Of a stretch of 64,000 nucleotides of DNA, positions 1-7,818 are shown in pieces. The notes beneath the pieces are model-generated. The model was given only the letters and a program-made list of their open reading frames with translations, was not told the DNA's origin and did no database searches. Position 1 is the first letter of the stretch. Each line of letters opens with the position of its first letter. A program made the translations under genes and the position numbers. Origin of the DNA: Acidobacteriota bacterium (GTDB taxonomy: Bacteria > Acidobacteriota > Terriglobia > UBA7540); assembly GCA_004298155.1 (NCBI GenBank), contig SCRD01000008.1, positions 124,001-188,000 of the forward strand, in the 5' to 3' direction.

Positions 1-1
1 C

Positions 2-1024
2 AAGCTCTCCGCAAGGGAGCGTGCGGCATTGGAGCGTCTGCAGCGGGAGGAAGAGCAGGAACAGATGTCGCTTTTCCAACCGACGCCAGAAGAGCTGAAA
101 GCCGCCGAGGAATTACGGACGCAGGCGGAAGACCTGCTCTTTCGCACATTCTACCGGGCGCTGAAGGCCAAAATCATGACCCACCAGAATCCTGTGCCGG
201 TTCAGGTGATGCGCCCGGATACCTTCCTGCGGTCAGATGAGGAAGGCCAAAGCAATGCGACGCGGGCATGGAATCTTGCCACATCTCTCTTCTACAAGTC
301 TGGACACGAGCCGTGGCGGCCTGCGGATCTGCCTAGCAACACCTGTTTTATCGGCATTTCATTCCACCATCTCAAGCGCCGCGAAGGCGATGTCGTTTAC
401 GCCAGCGTGGCGCAGGCGTTCTCTAATGAAATTGAGCCATTTGCGCTCAAGGGCTCGCTTGTACCCCACGATCAGAGCCGGGACCGCCAGCCTTATCTGA
501 CTGACGCCCAAGCGGAGAGTCTCATGACGGATGTCCTCGATAAGTACGAAGCACTTGCAGGCATACTTCCCACGCGCGTCGTCGTGCACAAAACTAGCAT
601 TTACCAGCCCGAAGAGGAGCAAGGGTTTCGCACCGCCGCCGAAGCGCGAGTCCCGGCATGCGATCTTGTATGGATACGCAGTACGGCGTTCCGTCTCATC
701 CGAAAGGGGATGCAGGAGCCATGGCGTGGAACACTGTGCACTTGTGGGGATGAGTCATTTCTCTTCACGATGGGTTACGTTTCCTGGTGGGACGAATATC
801 CCGGCCCGCACATTCCCGCACCACTTGAAATCGGATCGTGCGGAAGCACTGATATTCGCGAGCGTGCGCGCGAAGTTCTCGCGCTATCCAAAATGAACTG
901 GAATTCCACCGAGGGGCTGGGGCGCTATCCCATAACAATCTCTTTCGCGCGCAAGGTCGGTACGTTGATGACGGAGCTTTCCGACAATCAGGAACCCAAC
1001 CCTTCGTATCGTTTTTACATGTAG
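2..1024 (+). CDS. Inactive prokaryotic Argonaute (long-B type), MID/PIWI part; 5' end cut by window
   Basis: The reading frame is open to the first bases of the window, so only the last 340 residues are visible. They carry a PIWI domain: a GISF strand, VVVHKTS strand, PAPLEI, LALSKMNWN and the C-terminal PITISFARKVG block that is typical of bacterial Argonautes. Active PIWI domains use a DEDX tetrad. Here the first Asp is replaced (GISF) and the third is replaced (HKTS), so the protein should bind guide and target but not cut. The next gene starts 7 bp downstream and encodes a nuclease. That matches published long-B Argonaute systems, in which a guide-loaded inactive Argonaute triggers a separate effector for abortive immunity. 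Family assignment is from motif recognition only; long-B rather than short pAgo is inferred from the partner type. Confidence 0.85.
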   Translation, partial: KLSARERAALERLQREEEQEQMSLFQPTPEELKAAEELRTQAEDLLFRTFYRALKAKIMTHQNPVPVQVMRPDTFLRSDEEGQSNATRAWNLATSLFYKSGHEPWRPADLPSNTCFIGISFHHLKRREGDVVYASVAQAFSNEIEPFALKGSLVPHDQSRDRQPYLTDAQAESLMTDVLDKYEALAGILPTRVVVHKTSIYQPEEEQGFRTAAEARVPACDLVWIRSTAFRLIRKGMQEPWRGTLCTCGDESFLFTMGYVSWWDEYPGPHIPAPLEIGSCGSTDIRERAREVLALSKMNWNSTEGLGRYPITISFARKVGTLMTELSDNQEPNPSYRFYM

Positions 1025-1031
1025 TCGTGCC

Positions 1032-1895
1032 ATGTCGAATCTTACTTATGTAGAAAAGCGAAAGCTTGAACAATTCCTTGGAATGAGCTCCGGATACGTG
1101 CTCGACTTCAGCAATCGAACCTTTGCGGAGTTTGTCCGTGAAAGCACTGGACGCAACATCTATGACTCGACTTACGATTATGCAAGCGGATCCAAAGCAA
1201 ATCGGTTGCGGGCCTTTTGGCAGAAGGAAGAAAATCTAGTGGTTGGAAAGCTGATGAGTGACATGCTTGACTATGCGGATGGAACTGGAGAATTGAAAGA
1301 GGTATGTCGTCTGATCGTTGGACGCCTTCTGCGAGATTGCCCAGTTCCTCACACGGGTATCGGGTCGCACCACCATGAGCAACAATTGCAGCAACAGCGA
1401 CTCTCTCAATCGCTAGGGCAATTGAAAGAAGAGTTTCTTGGCCTTGCTATAGAGCGCAACAGGAACAAAGCCGGCTTGGCTCTCGAAAAGGTTCTAAATC
1501 GATTGTTTGGGTTATATCAACTTCACCCCCGGCAGCCTTTCCGCGTCGTCGGAGAACAAATAGACAGATCGTTTGAATTGGAAGGACAAATCTACCTATT
1601 AGAGGCGAAATGGGAAAAGTATCCGTTACCTGAGGCAGATTTGCTTATTTTCAGAGGTAAGATTGAGGGGAAGTCCACATTTACGCGAGGTGTTTTCATC
1701 GCACTTAATGACGTCAGCTTGCCGGCGCGGCACGCTATCACAAGAGGGAAAGCGCCTTCATTTTTTGTTATGAATGGACACGACCTGACAATGATATTCA
1801 GCGAGGCAATGAGTCTGACCGATTTCCTCCGAAAGCGTGTTCGTCTTCTTGCCGAAGAGGGATGTGTCTGCATTCCTTTTTCAGAACTGGCGTGA
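1032..1895 (+). CDS. Argonaute-associated PD-(D/E)XK nuclease effector (BPAN-like)
   Basis: The protein has 287 residues and starts at ATG 7 bp after the Argonaute stop, so the two are co-transcribed. The N-terminal ~80 residues (FLGMSSGYVLDFSNRTF, then SGSKANRLRAFW) form a conserved domain also seen at the front of abortive-infection proteins. The C-terminal half is a Mrr/RecB-like nuclease: ID near residue 184 followed by LLEAKW, giving the D...ExK signature. Known long-B pAgo-associated nucleases degrade cell DNA after the Argonaute recognises an invader. By analogy this is the killing component. There is no signal peptide or membrane segment, so it acts in the cytoplasm. Activity is inferred from motifs. 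Confidence 0.8.
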   Translation: MSNLTYVEKRKLEQFLGMSSGYVLDFSNRTFAEFVRESTGRNIYDSTYDYASGSKANRLRAFWQKEENLVVGKLMSDMLDYADGTGELKEVCRLIVGRLLRDCPVPHTGIGSHHHEQQLQQQRLSQSLGQLKEEFLGLAIERNRNKAGLALEKVLNRLFGLYQLHPRQPFRVVGEQIDRSFELEGQIYLLEAKWEKYPLPEADLLIFRGKIEGKSTFTRGVFIALNDVSLPARHAITRGKAPSFFVMNGHDLTMIFSEAMSLTDFLRKRVRLLAEEGCVCIPFSELA

Positions 1896-1939
1896 GATAT
1901 CTCCCAAGCGCACCAAGGTAAGTTGCTGCTGTGGTCTTT

Positions 1940-1956
1940 GCGGGTTCGAACCCCGT
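1940..1956 (+). other. tRNA T-arm-like stem-loop, possible attachment-site scar
   Basis: Seventeen bases read as a perfect T-arm: stem GCGGG, loop TTCGAAC, stem CCCGT (one G-U pair). I could not fold the preceding ~55 bases into a D-arm and anticodon arm, and no CCA follows, so this is not a complete tRNA gene. It lies just after the Argonaute/nuclease pair, where a 3' tRNA fragment left by integration would be plausible. The rest of 1896-2147 shows no gene. Confidence 0.2.
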
Positions 1957-2147
1957 TATCGCCTCGCGATAGGTCGAATCTAGCCTCGTCCCAGGCGGGT
2001 TCGACAAGGCCGGAATCCCCACTCCTTCAATGGACCAAAAATGGGGGGACCTTCAAGGCATCCCGGAACTCGCATTATGATTGGACCTAAAACCGGGAGC
2101 AGCTCACCACCAGGCACTTCCCGCAGCAAAAACGAAGGCTCCTTTCC

Positions 2148-3599
2148 TCATCGGTAATACGAACCCCATCGGATGGTTGCAGCTCCGCCAAGGAATATAA
2201 GAGTAATGAGTACTTGGATAACTAAGATTGACAAGGAGGTTCGGAATTGCTCCCAATCGGGACGCGGCACACGAAAAACGAACAACGGGACCTTGGCTAA
2301 TGCTCGATGAGGAAGTACACTATAGTCCACCCATAGTGGCTGGCTTAATGTGTAGCCATCTTCTTCTATTCGAGGCCCTGATCTGAGTGCGCGATGAAAC
2401 CATTCTTTTTGCAGCTCTTCCGAGACTGGGCTAAAAACGTTTACATATCGATTTACAGCAGACGCGAAGTTTTCTTCGAAAGCACCACCTGCTACAAAGG
2501 TTGCGTCTACCCCCTGACGAACGACCTCAAAAGGCGAGGCACGCGAGAGCTTTTCGCGGAGCCGATTCTGCATTTCCATGTTTCCGAGAAACTCAGTCCG
2601 AAGTTCCGTTACTTCCGCCTTAAATCTCTGCAGCTCGTGCAGACTTCTCCGCGCTTCATCTTCATTCAGTTTATTTATCCTATCTTGTTCCGCGGAACGC
2701 GGTAAGTGTTCACTTAGGATATTTGCGATTGCGAAGGAGGAAATGGGGCCTGCCCTCTCATAAAAAGAGATTTGGGCATGATGAATCTCGTTCCGCAGAC
2801 GGTCTAGAGGTGGCGTTGGCGCAAGAATTTGTGTACATATCGATGCAAAAACTGGAACGAGAACAGTGAGCGCTAGCCACAAGAGCAAAACGCCTAGGAG
2901 TGCCTCCCAACATGTAGAAACCAAACATGAAACTAAACAACCCAAAATTACGGCTATTATGATACCTCCTGCCATAAGCACGAAACTGCCACCGTATCGT
3001 AACAAGAGGTCCTTCGAGAGTGGTACTACTTTCGAGAGAGTTATTGGCACTAAATTAATCATCATGGAGACGGCGAGGACGAAGCAGCCAACAGTAGCGC
3101 CAGCCAGACTTGCAGCACCAACAAGAATGCATGGACGAATTGGATGAGCAAGAATGATACGCCATCGACCCGTCTCTCGTTCAGCGGCGATCGCATCGTA
3201 AGAGACTAAGAATGCAAGCGGAAGGAATATGAACTCATATAGGGATCGCCAGTCAAGCGAAGCAAAGTATGCGTTGTCATCAGTCCCCAAAGTCTCCGTG
3301 GGAGTATCTACAGCCCATGGCGTGACGATGAGATATGGAGGTGTGTGTGCAAGGTCGCTTCGGTCAACGTAAGCGAATGTGGCAGATGGTCGTGCAACGA
3401 AAACCCTTTCAATGGTGTTTTCTCGTTTGGCGGCGAGGGAAACCCGCTGCGCAGCATAGCGCTGCTGCGTAACGTAATCCTTTGCGGCAATGCCGTTTAA
3501 CAACATCGTCGTTAAGCCTACAGCTCCTAACACTTGGACACGTCCGCTGCGAAATAGGCGTGCTGTGAAGTACAGGACTAGGACTCGGAGAATGTACAC
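2148..3599 (-). CDS. ABC-2 type permease with large extracytoplasmic loops (DUF3526-like)
   Basis: Last gene of the minus-strand transporter operon. A GTG start at 3599 is chosen: it follows the upstream permease stop by one base and has AAGGGG about six bases ahead. An ORF start further upstream would overlap the other permease. The 483-residue product has one N-terminal membrane helix, a ~130-residue outer loop, a cluster of five or six helices containing SYDAIAAERETGRW, then a second long loop with coiled-coil-like charged repeats, and a final helix. That two-loop layout is the one of ABC-2 permeases related to NosY/DUF3526. It should pair with the neighbouring permease and the ATPase as an exporter. 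Substrate is unknown; the Cys-rich peptide encoded upstream is a candidate. Confidence 0.75.
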   Translation of the reverse strand: MYILRVLVLYFTARLFRSGRVQVLGAVGLTTMLLNGIAAKDYVTQQRYAAQRVSLAAKRENTIERVFVARPSATFAYVDRSDLAHTPPYLIVTPWAVDTPTETLGTDDNAYFASLDWRSLYEFIFLPLAFLVSYDAIAAERETGRWRIILAHPIRPCILVGAASLAGATVGCFVLAVSMMINLVPITLSKVVPLSKDLLLRYGGSFVLMAGGIIIAVILGCLVSCLVSTCWEALLGVLLLWLALTVLVPVFASICTQILAPTPPLDRLRNEIHHAQISFYERAGPISSFAIANILSEHLPRSAEQDRINKLNEDEARRSLHELQRFKAEVTELRTEFLGNMEMQNRLREKLSRASPFEVVRQGVDATFVAGGAFEENFASAVNRYVNVFSPVSEELQKEWFHRALRSGPRIEEDGYTLSQPLWVDYSVLPHRALAKVPLFVFRVPRPDWEQFRTSLSILVIQVLITLIFLGGAATIRWGSYYR

Positions 3600-3600
3600 C

Positions 3601-4884
3601 TTATTCCCCTTCTCGCACGCAAAGTTTGGTGCACATTGCGGAAATAGCCATAAGCACCACTCCATCCAGGAGTAATAAATTCGCTACCCCAATAACTAAA
3701 TACCTGCACCTAACCGCCCAAGGTACTCCCGCGTACCAATCGGGTATTCCATTCGGACCCGATTGGAATAAAGGATAGGCCCCCTTGAACATATGGTTTT
3801 GGGACTGCCGCCATTCTTTGCCAATTGACTTACCGGATTCGACGCTCAGCACTGTAACCTGATGACAAAAGTAATACCAACTTTCCTTACCAGTTTCTGT
3901 CAGAGCTCCCGCAAAACGGAAATACGCATTCACTGGTAGGAATGAGAGGCCCATCCCTTTGGGCCTGCACGATTCTAGTATTTGATCAGGGACCCTACCA
4001 ATAGCAACTCTATCGCTCGTCGGGTTGGCGAGTTCCAAAACGCCCTCTGACAGCCTAAAAGGGCGGCCGCGCGCAGTATCGCCAGCACCAGATATTCCCG
4101 GGCTCATCGGCGCTGCTAGAAGAGCTAAACCAACCCAAATGGCAAAAGCCAAACATGTAACACTCGCGTGCCGAAGACCAGAAGCCCCAAGCATCACCCC
4201 TATCATTACAAAAAACATCGCCAACATGACCATAACCGAATATAGCGCTGCAATCTGAGCAATGAAATTAAACTCAAACACCTCAGGGACCTTGATCCAA
4301 AAGATAACTGCAGTTATCAGGCCTGCTAACCCAACAGGAACACCCAAAACTCCTGTGATCGCGATTACGTCAGCCCACATCAATTGTTTGCGCCGTATGG
4401 GAAATGACATCGCAAGCCTTAGAGTTCCCTCTTCTTTCTCGGCCGCAACCGCCTCTGCTCCGTATAATATGCCCGCAAGTCCTAGTAGTAGAGCCAAAAG
4501 ACGTATTGGATCTGCCGTCAGACGACGTGGCAACCAGAAGTTTGTTGTCCGAGAGCTCATTAACTCAATTTCAGCAGGGCTACCACGAATTACCGCTACA
4601 TCTGGCGCTGAATCAGAAGAGCCATCAAAAAGCATGGCCCCTGCCGGGATTTTGCGGACCAGAACTGCATATAGTCCCGAATAAGCATGCAGATCTCTAT
4701 TGTTTAGGATGTCGTGTAGTTGCTGCACTGTAGCACTCTGAGTTTCTGCGCTTTCTCGAAAATTAGTTAACGCCACCAACCCAGTTGTCGCGGAGACCAC
4801 GATTGCCAGCATAGAAAAGGCCCACAAAGCTCGGTTTCGGGTAGCGAGTAGAATGCGTTTGTGGATAAGAGTCTGCAGTATCAT
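3601..4884 (-). CDS. ABC-2 type permease, first subunit
   Basis: About 427 residues from ATG 4884. A TTG at 4956 would also be possible, but it overlaps the ATPase and has no better ribosome site. The layout mirrors the downstream permease: one N-terminal helix, an outer loop, a helix cluster that includes LYGAEAVAAEKEEGTLRLA, then a second outer loop of about 130 residues and a last helix. The AAEKEEGTLR motif is the coupling region common to ABC-2 permeases with this fold. The gene lies 40 bp after the ATPase and 1 bp before the second permease, so the three form one transporter (ATPase plus heterodimeric permease). Function as an exporter is family knowledge; its cargo is not shown by the sequence. 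Confidence 0.75.
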   Translation of the reverse strand: MILQTLIHKRILLATRNRALWAFSMLAIVVSATTGLVALTNFRESAETQSATVQQLHDILNNRDLHAYSGLYAVLVRKIPAGAMLFDGSSDSAPDVAVIRGSPAEIELMSSRTTNFWLPRRLTADPIRLLALLLGLAGILYGAEAVAAEKEEGTLRLAMSFPIRRKQLMWADVIAITGVLGVPVGLAGLITAVIFWIKVPEVFEFNFIAQIAALYSVMVMLAMFFVMIGVMLGASGLRHASVTCLAFAIWVGLALLAAPMSPGISGAGDTARGRPFRLSEGVLELANPTSDRVAIGRVPDQILESCRPKGMGLSFLPVNAYFRFAGALTETGKESWYYFCHQVTVLSVESGKSIGKEWRQSQNHMFKGAYPLFQSGPNGIPDWYAGVPWAVRCRYLVIGVANLLLLDGVVLMAISAMCTKLCVREGE

Positions 4885-4924
4885 GCACAATGTTTGATTG
4901 CGGACAAGCGGTTGGGAGAGGCTA

Positions 4925-5656
4925 TCATTGGGTGAATAAGTCCCCCATGATAACAAGATTCAGCATTTCCATATTCTCCTTACGAATCTCACCCGCTGTC
5001 CTCTGAAGCACCAATTTCCCGTCTCGCATAATCCCCACATTATCAGCCAACCGCGCCGTGAGAAGGAGATCGTGAGTAGTCAATAGGACAGCTTTACCGT
5101 GCGTCTTGAGTTGTCGTACGGCGCGTTCAAACTCATCAATGGCTTTCGGGTCCAGCCCCGAAGTCGGCTCATCCAAGAAAACTGCATCGCTATTTCTTGC
5201 CAACGCAATGGCGATCGCAAGTTTTTGAGTCAGTCCCTTGGAGAACTGCCGTGCGGGTTGTTCATACGTTCGCTCTGGGAGCCCTGCCTCGCTGAGGGCA
5301 CGATAATAATCTTTCCTCGTAAGGTGGCGAACACCGCCCAGCTGTGTAAAAAATTCTAGATTCTCTCGGGCTGAAAAGTTGCCGTAAAGTGCAACTTTCT
5401 CTGGAACGTAAGCAAGGTTTCTTTTAGCGCGAGTAGGATGCTTATGACAGTCAATACCCTTAACTCGAGCTTCACCGGCCGTAGGAGAAATGAAATTTAA
5501 GAACAAATTAACCAACGTGGTCTTCCCCGCCCCATTTGGTCCGAGCAAGCAAAATACTTGTCCACCCAAAACAGTCATGTTCACGTTGTCCAAAGCCCGA
5601 ATACCGTTCCGATACTGCTTGGTCAGGCCGACGGCCTCAATTATCGCGTTAGTCAC
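4925..5656 (-). CDS. ABC transporter ATP-binding protein
   Basis: A 243-residue ATPase with every expected motif: Walker A GPNGAGKTT near residue 38, Q-loop, signature FSKGLTQKLAI (a variant of LSGGQ), Walker B VFLDEPTSGLDP and the H-loop TTHD. It resembles the CcmA/NosF class that powers ABC-2 permeases. It precedes two permease genes on the same strand and follows the PCYCxC gene by 30 bp. It is cytoplasmic and should hydrolyse ATP to drive export. The FSKGLTQK signature, in place of LSGGQ, is frequent in this class and is not a sign of inactivity. Confidence 0.92.
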   Translation of the reverse strand: MTNAIIEAVGLTKQYRNGIRALDNVNMTVLGGQVFCLLGPNGAGKTTLVNLFLNFISPTAGEARVKGIDCHKHPTRAKRNLAYVPEKVALYGNFSARENLEFFTQLGGVRHLTRKDYYRALSEAGLPERTYEQPARQFSKGLTQKLAIAIALARNSDAVFLDEPTSGLDPKAIDEFERAVRQLKTHGKAVLLTTHDLLLTARLADNVGIMRDGKLVLQRTAGEIRKENMEMLNLVIMGDLFTQ

Positions 5657-5686
5657 ATTCCCTCCGAAGCTGTATGACCATCCGGA

Positions 5687-6202
5687 CTAATCCTGGCATG
5701 CTGCAACTTCCTTGCTATCGACCAACATCTTCGCAAAGTGTTTCAACTCGACCTTTTCCCAGGCCCCTCTTAATATGTCCGTACGAATTTCAGAAAGAGT
5801 TCTACCCTTTAGTTTTTGACAAAAGGCGTAAACGGCTTCCTGTTGACAGATTTCACATTCAGAGGCGTGCGTACCCACGAAACAATCTAGGAGGCAGGTA
5901 TGACCGAGGCTACGGTCGCAGTAACAATAGCATGGTAACTGATAAAGAAGCCTTTCCATCCGAGGCGCAATACGATAGACTTCAGCGGTTGCTTGGTCCC
6001 TGAAGAGGTTTGGGGAAAGCGTGCGAGGGAATCGATTCAAATGCGGTAAAGTGTGGTAGTGCGGAACTGGAAGATTGAGTCGGTGATGACGTGTGTTAGA
6101 TGGGATCAGCGCGTGCAGCGATAAAAAACCAGCGCCCACGACCATGACTTTCGCTAGGGTTAAAGAGCAATTTGGTATTTTCCCTCCGCGAGATGTGATC
6201 AT
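5687..6202 (-). CDS. PCYCxC-motif cysteine-rich protein
   Basis: A 171-residue protein with a hydrophobic N-terminal segment (residues ~14-32), so probably exported or membrane-anchored. The centre holds PCYCYC, then LGHTCLLDCF, then HASECEICQQEA. This spacing of Cys and His is the hallmark of the PCYCGC family (Pfam PF13798), whose role is unknown but whose cysteines suggest metal or disulfide chemistry. The motif here is PCYCYC rather than PCYCGC. It lies between the ten-Cys peptide gene and the ABC exporter, in the same orientation, which links it to handling of that peptide or of a metal. The start has only a weak ribosome site. Confidence 0.75.
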   Translation of the reverse strand: MITSRGGKIPNCSLTLAKVMVVGAGFLSLHALIPSNTRHHRLNLPVPHYHTLPHLNRFPRTLSPNLFRDQATAEVYRIAPRMERLLYQLPCYCYCDRSLGHTCLLDCFVGTHASECEICQQEAVYAFCQKLKGRTLSEIRTDILRGAWEKVELKHFAKMLVDSKEVAACQD

Positions 6203-6530
6203 GGTTCATCCAACACATTAAAGCACTGAATCTCGTTTGGTAGCCCCTGGCCACACGGCACCGGTTTCCCAGAGGCTTCCTGTCAGTATGTGAATCGAAG
6301 CACAGATGCCAGCTTCAGTAGAGTAATGATCCTCCGGCAAAGCCGGAGGCTTTGCAGTTGCTGGCCCCTCGAAGGGATCTGGTCGCAACTGCTCAAAATC
6401 AAAATCCGACACTCGTCACGTTAGAGCGTAATCGACGAGGGCGCAAACAGCTTCGGTGAAGTGCACCGCCGAAAATGTCAAACTTCTACTGCCACCCCGG
6501 CAGAGCCGGGGGATCTCCTAACCGCATTAG
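6203..6530. other. Intergenic stretch without a clear gene
   Basis: No gene is supported between the Cys-peptide hairpin and the PCYCxC gene. A 64-codon minus-strand frame (6218-6412) exists but has no recognisable domain and a weak start. A short inverted repeat CCGGCAAAGCCGG occurs near 6335. Transcription probably runs through to the PCYCxC gene. Confidence 0.4.
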
Positions 6531-6562
6531 ACGGGTGGAGCTAGATAGGCAGCTCCACCCGT
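6531..6562 (-). terminator. Perfect 12-bp hairpin just after the Cys-peptide gene
   Basis: Arms ACGGGTGGAGCT and AGCTCCACCCGT flank an eight-base loop, six bases past the peptide stop codon. There is no U-tract on the minus transcript, so it is either a factor-dependent terminator or a 3' stabiliser that would give the peptide message a different level from the downstream exporter genes. Confidence 0.5.
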
Positions 6563-6568
6563 TTCCCT

Positions 6569-6739
6569 TTAGCTACATGGTCCGCACAGACACTCGCACC
6601 CGTTCGTTGCGCAACAGTTCCCGGTGCAGTGACCCCCCGAACAGCTGTAGCAGGTACATTGAGCCCAAGCGAAAATCCCGGGCAACAACATGAACGTCAG
6701 CAGAAAGATTCCCACACTCCTGCGAAATACTTTACTCAT
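6569..6739 (-). CDS. Secreted 56-residue peptide with ten cysteines
   Basis: ATG 6739 is preceded by an excellent ribosome site (GGAGG, seven bases upstream). The product starts MSKVFRRSVGIFLLTFMLLP and has a classic signal peptide (two Arg, a hydrophobic core, and AWA-Q as a cleavage site near residue 26). The mature part is about 30 residues with ten cysteines at 28, 30, 33, 38, 42, 43, 48, 50, 52 and 55, separated mostly by Gly, Ser, Thr and Asn. It ends in a stop just before a strong hairpin. It sits in an operon with a CPIC-containing redoxin, a propeller, a PCYCxC protein and an ABC exporter. I do not recognise a family; metallothionein-like binding, a disulfide-rich peptide or a modified peptide are all possible. 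Confidence 0.75.
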   Translation of the reverse strand: MSKVFRRSVGIFLLTFMLLPGIFAWAQCTCYSCSGGHCTGNCCATNGCECLCGPCS

Positions 6740-6807
6740 GGAATTACCTCCTTCAGTGCATTGTTAGGTGATGCCTTCGACCCCGTTACTATGCGAACAG
6801 CGAAAGT

Positions 6808-7803
6808 TCAGTAAATCCGTCCTTCGTAGATGTCAGGTTGGAACGTGGTCGTCAAAAAGACATTGCCATTATTTATAGCAGAATCCACAAATTGCCCGCC
6901 CTTCTTGCCTTCGATCGGAAGCTCAGCCCTCTCGCCGTCGCTCCCGTCGATTTCAAATAGGGCGTCTAACCCAACAAGAACATAGCTACGATGGATTACC
7001 CTATCGAATAGCACTCCCCTTGTGACGAAATCCACCTGCTCCCCATCCATCGGGCTAGACAGCAGCCGCGTGCCCGGCCGAGCGTTCCAGAAGATGTGCC
7101 GAAGCGAATCGGCTAACCGTCCCTTAAGTTGACGCTCGAATAACAGATGTCCGGAAGTGGAGAATTTGCAGATTACAGGTGCTATCACGTACGATGCGTA
7201 AACATTACCCTTGTCGTCGGCCATAAGCCATACGCGATTCGCCTGCCAGTGTAATTCGTCGTCTCGGTACCTGTCCTTGGACGAATAAAGCGCGGAAACA
7301 GTAGTCAATTTCCCAAAGCCGCCGATTACATGGCCTTCCTCGTCGTATACCGTAATCAGATTTCCATTATGGGGATCATTAATATATATTCGCTTTTGCT
7401 GATCGACCGTTAGAGTGCGGGTATCTGCTGACAATGAGAATTGTGACTGGAAGCGACCTCGGGCTGAGAAAAACTCCACGCGCTGATTGCCCTTGTCATA
7501 TATCGCAACAAAGTTATCGCTGGCGGTCATGGCGATAGGATGAAAGAACTCACCTGGACCAGGTCCCGTCCTTCCAACTATTCTCATCAACTTTCCGCTG
7601 AGGCTGAAAATGAAAAGACGATTAGTAAGGTCATCGAAGACGTAGACGTTATTGCTATTCATCGCTACCAGTGTCGGTTTGCTTAATGTCACATCGGAAT
7701 GGAACAGCCTAAGCGTCACTCTTTTCAATCCATTAGAAGGGCTGACTGCCCCGAAAAGGAATACTCCGACTATTAACGTCGAAAGGTGTGTGTGTAGTTT
7801 CAA
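6808..7803 (-). CDS. Secreted six-bladed beta-propeller (NHL-like) protein
   Basis: Start is TTG 7803, with GAGGGGGG upstream, 15 bp after the redoxin gene. The 331-residue product begins with a signal peptide (LIVGVFLFGAVSPSNG). The body shows repeated NHL/6-bladed propeller blades: VYVFDDLTNRLFIFSLSGK, then RTGPGPGEFFHP followed by IYDKGNQRVEFF, then IYINDPHNGNLITVYDEEG. GPGPGEF is a standard mark of bacterial six-bladed propellers of the BF3164/NVEALA-associated kind. It is presumably periplasmic and binds a ligand or peptide. In Bacteroides such propellers are coded beside short secreted peptides, which resembles the arrangement here with the ten-Cys peptide. Confidence 0.8.
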   Translation of the reverse strand: MKLHTHLSTLIVGVFLFGAVSPSNGLKRVTLRLFHSDVTLSKPTLVAMNSNNVYVFDDLTNRLFIFSLSGKLMRIVGRTGPGPGEFFHPIAMTASDNFVAIYDKGNQRVEFFSARGRFQSQFSLSADTRTLTVDQQKRIYINDPHNGNLITVYDEEGHVIGGFGKLTTVSALYSSKDRYRDDELHWQANRVWLMADDKGNVYASYVIAPVICKFSTSGHLLFERQLKGRLADSLRHIFWNARPGTRLLSSPMDGEQVDFVTRGVLFDRVIHRSYVLVGLDALFEIDGSDGERAELPIEGKKGGQFVDSAINNGNVFLTTTFQPDIYEGRIY

Positions 7804-7818
7804 GGAAGAAATCCCCCC

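Noticed and set aside
1896-2030. Complete tRNA gene around the GGGTTCGAACCCC stretch
   Set aside because: Only the T-arm can be formed; the upstream bases do not give a D-arm, anticodon arm or matching acceptor strand.
6218-6412. 64-codon minus-strand frame between the Cys-peptide and PCYCxC genes
   Set aside because: GTG start with a poor ribosome site, no domain, and it spans a GC-rich inverted repeat; not enough to call a gene.
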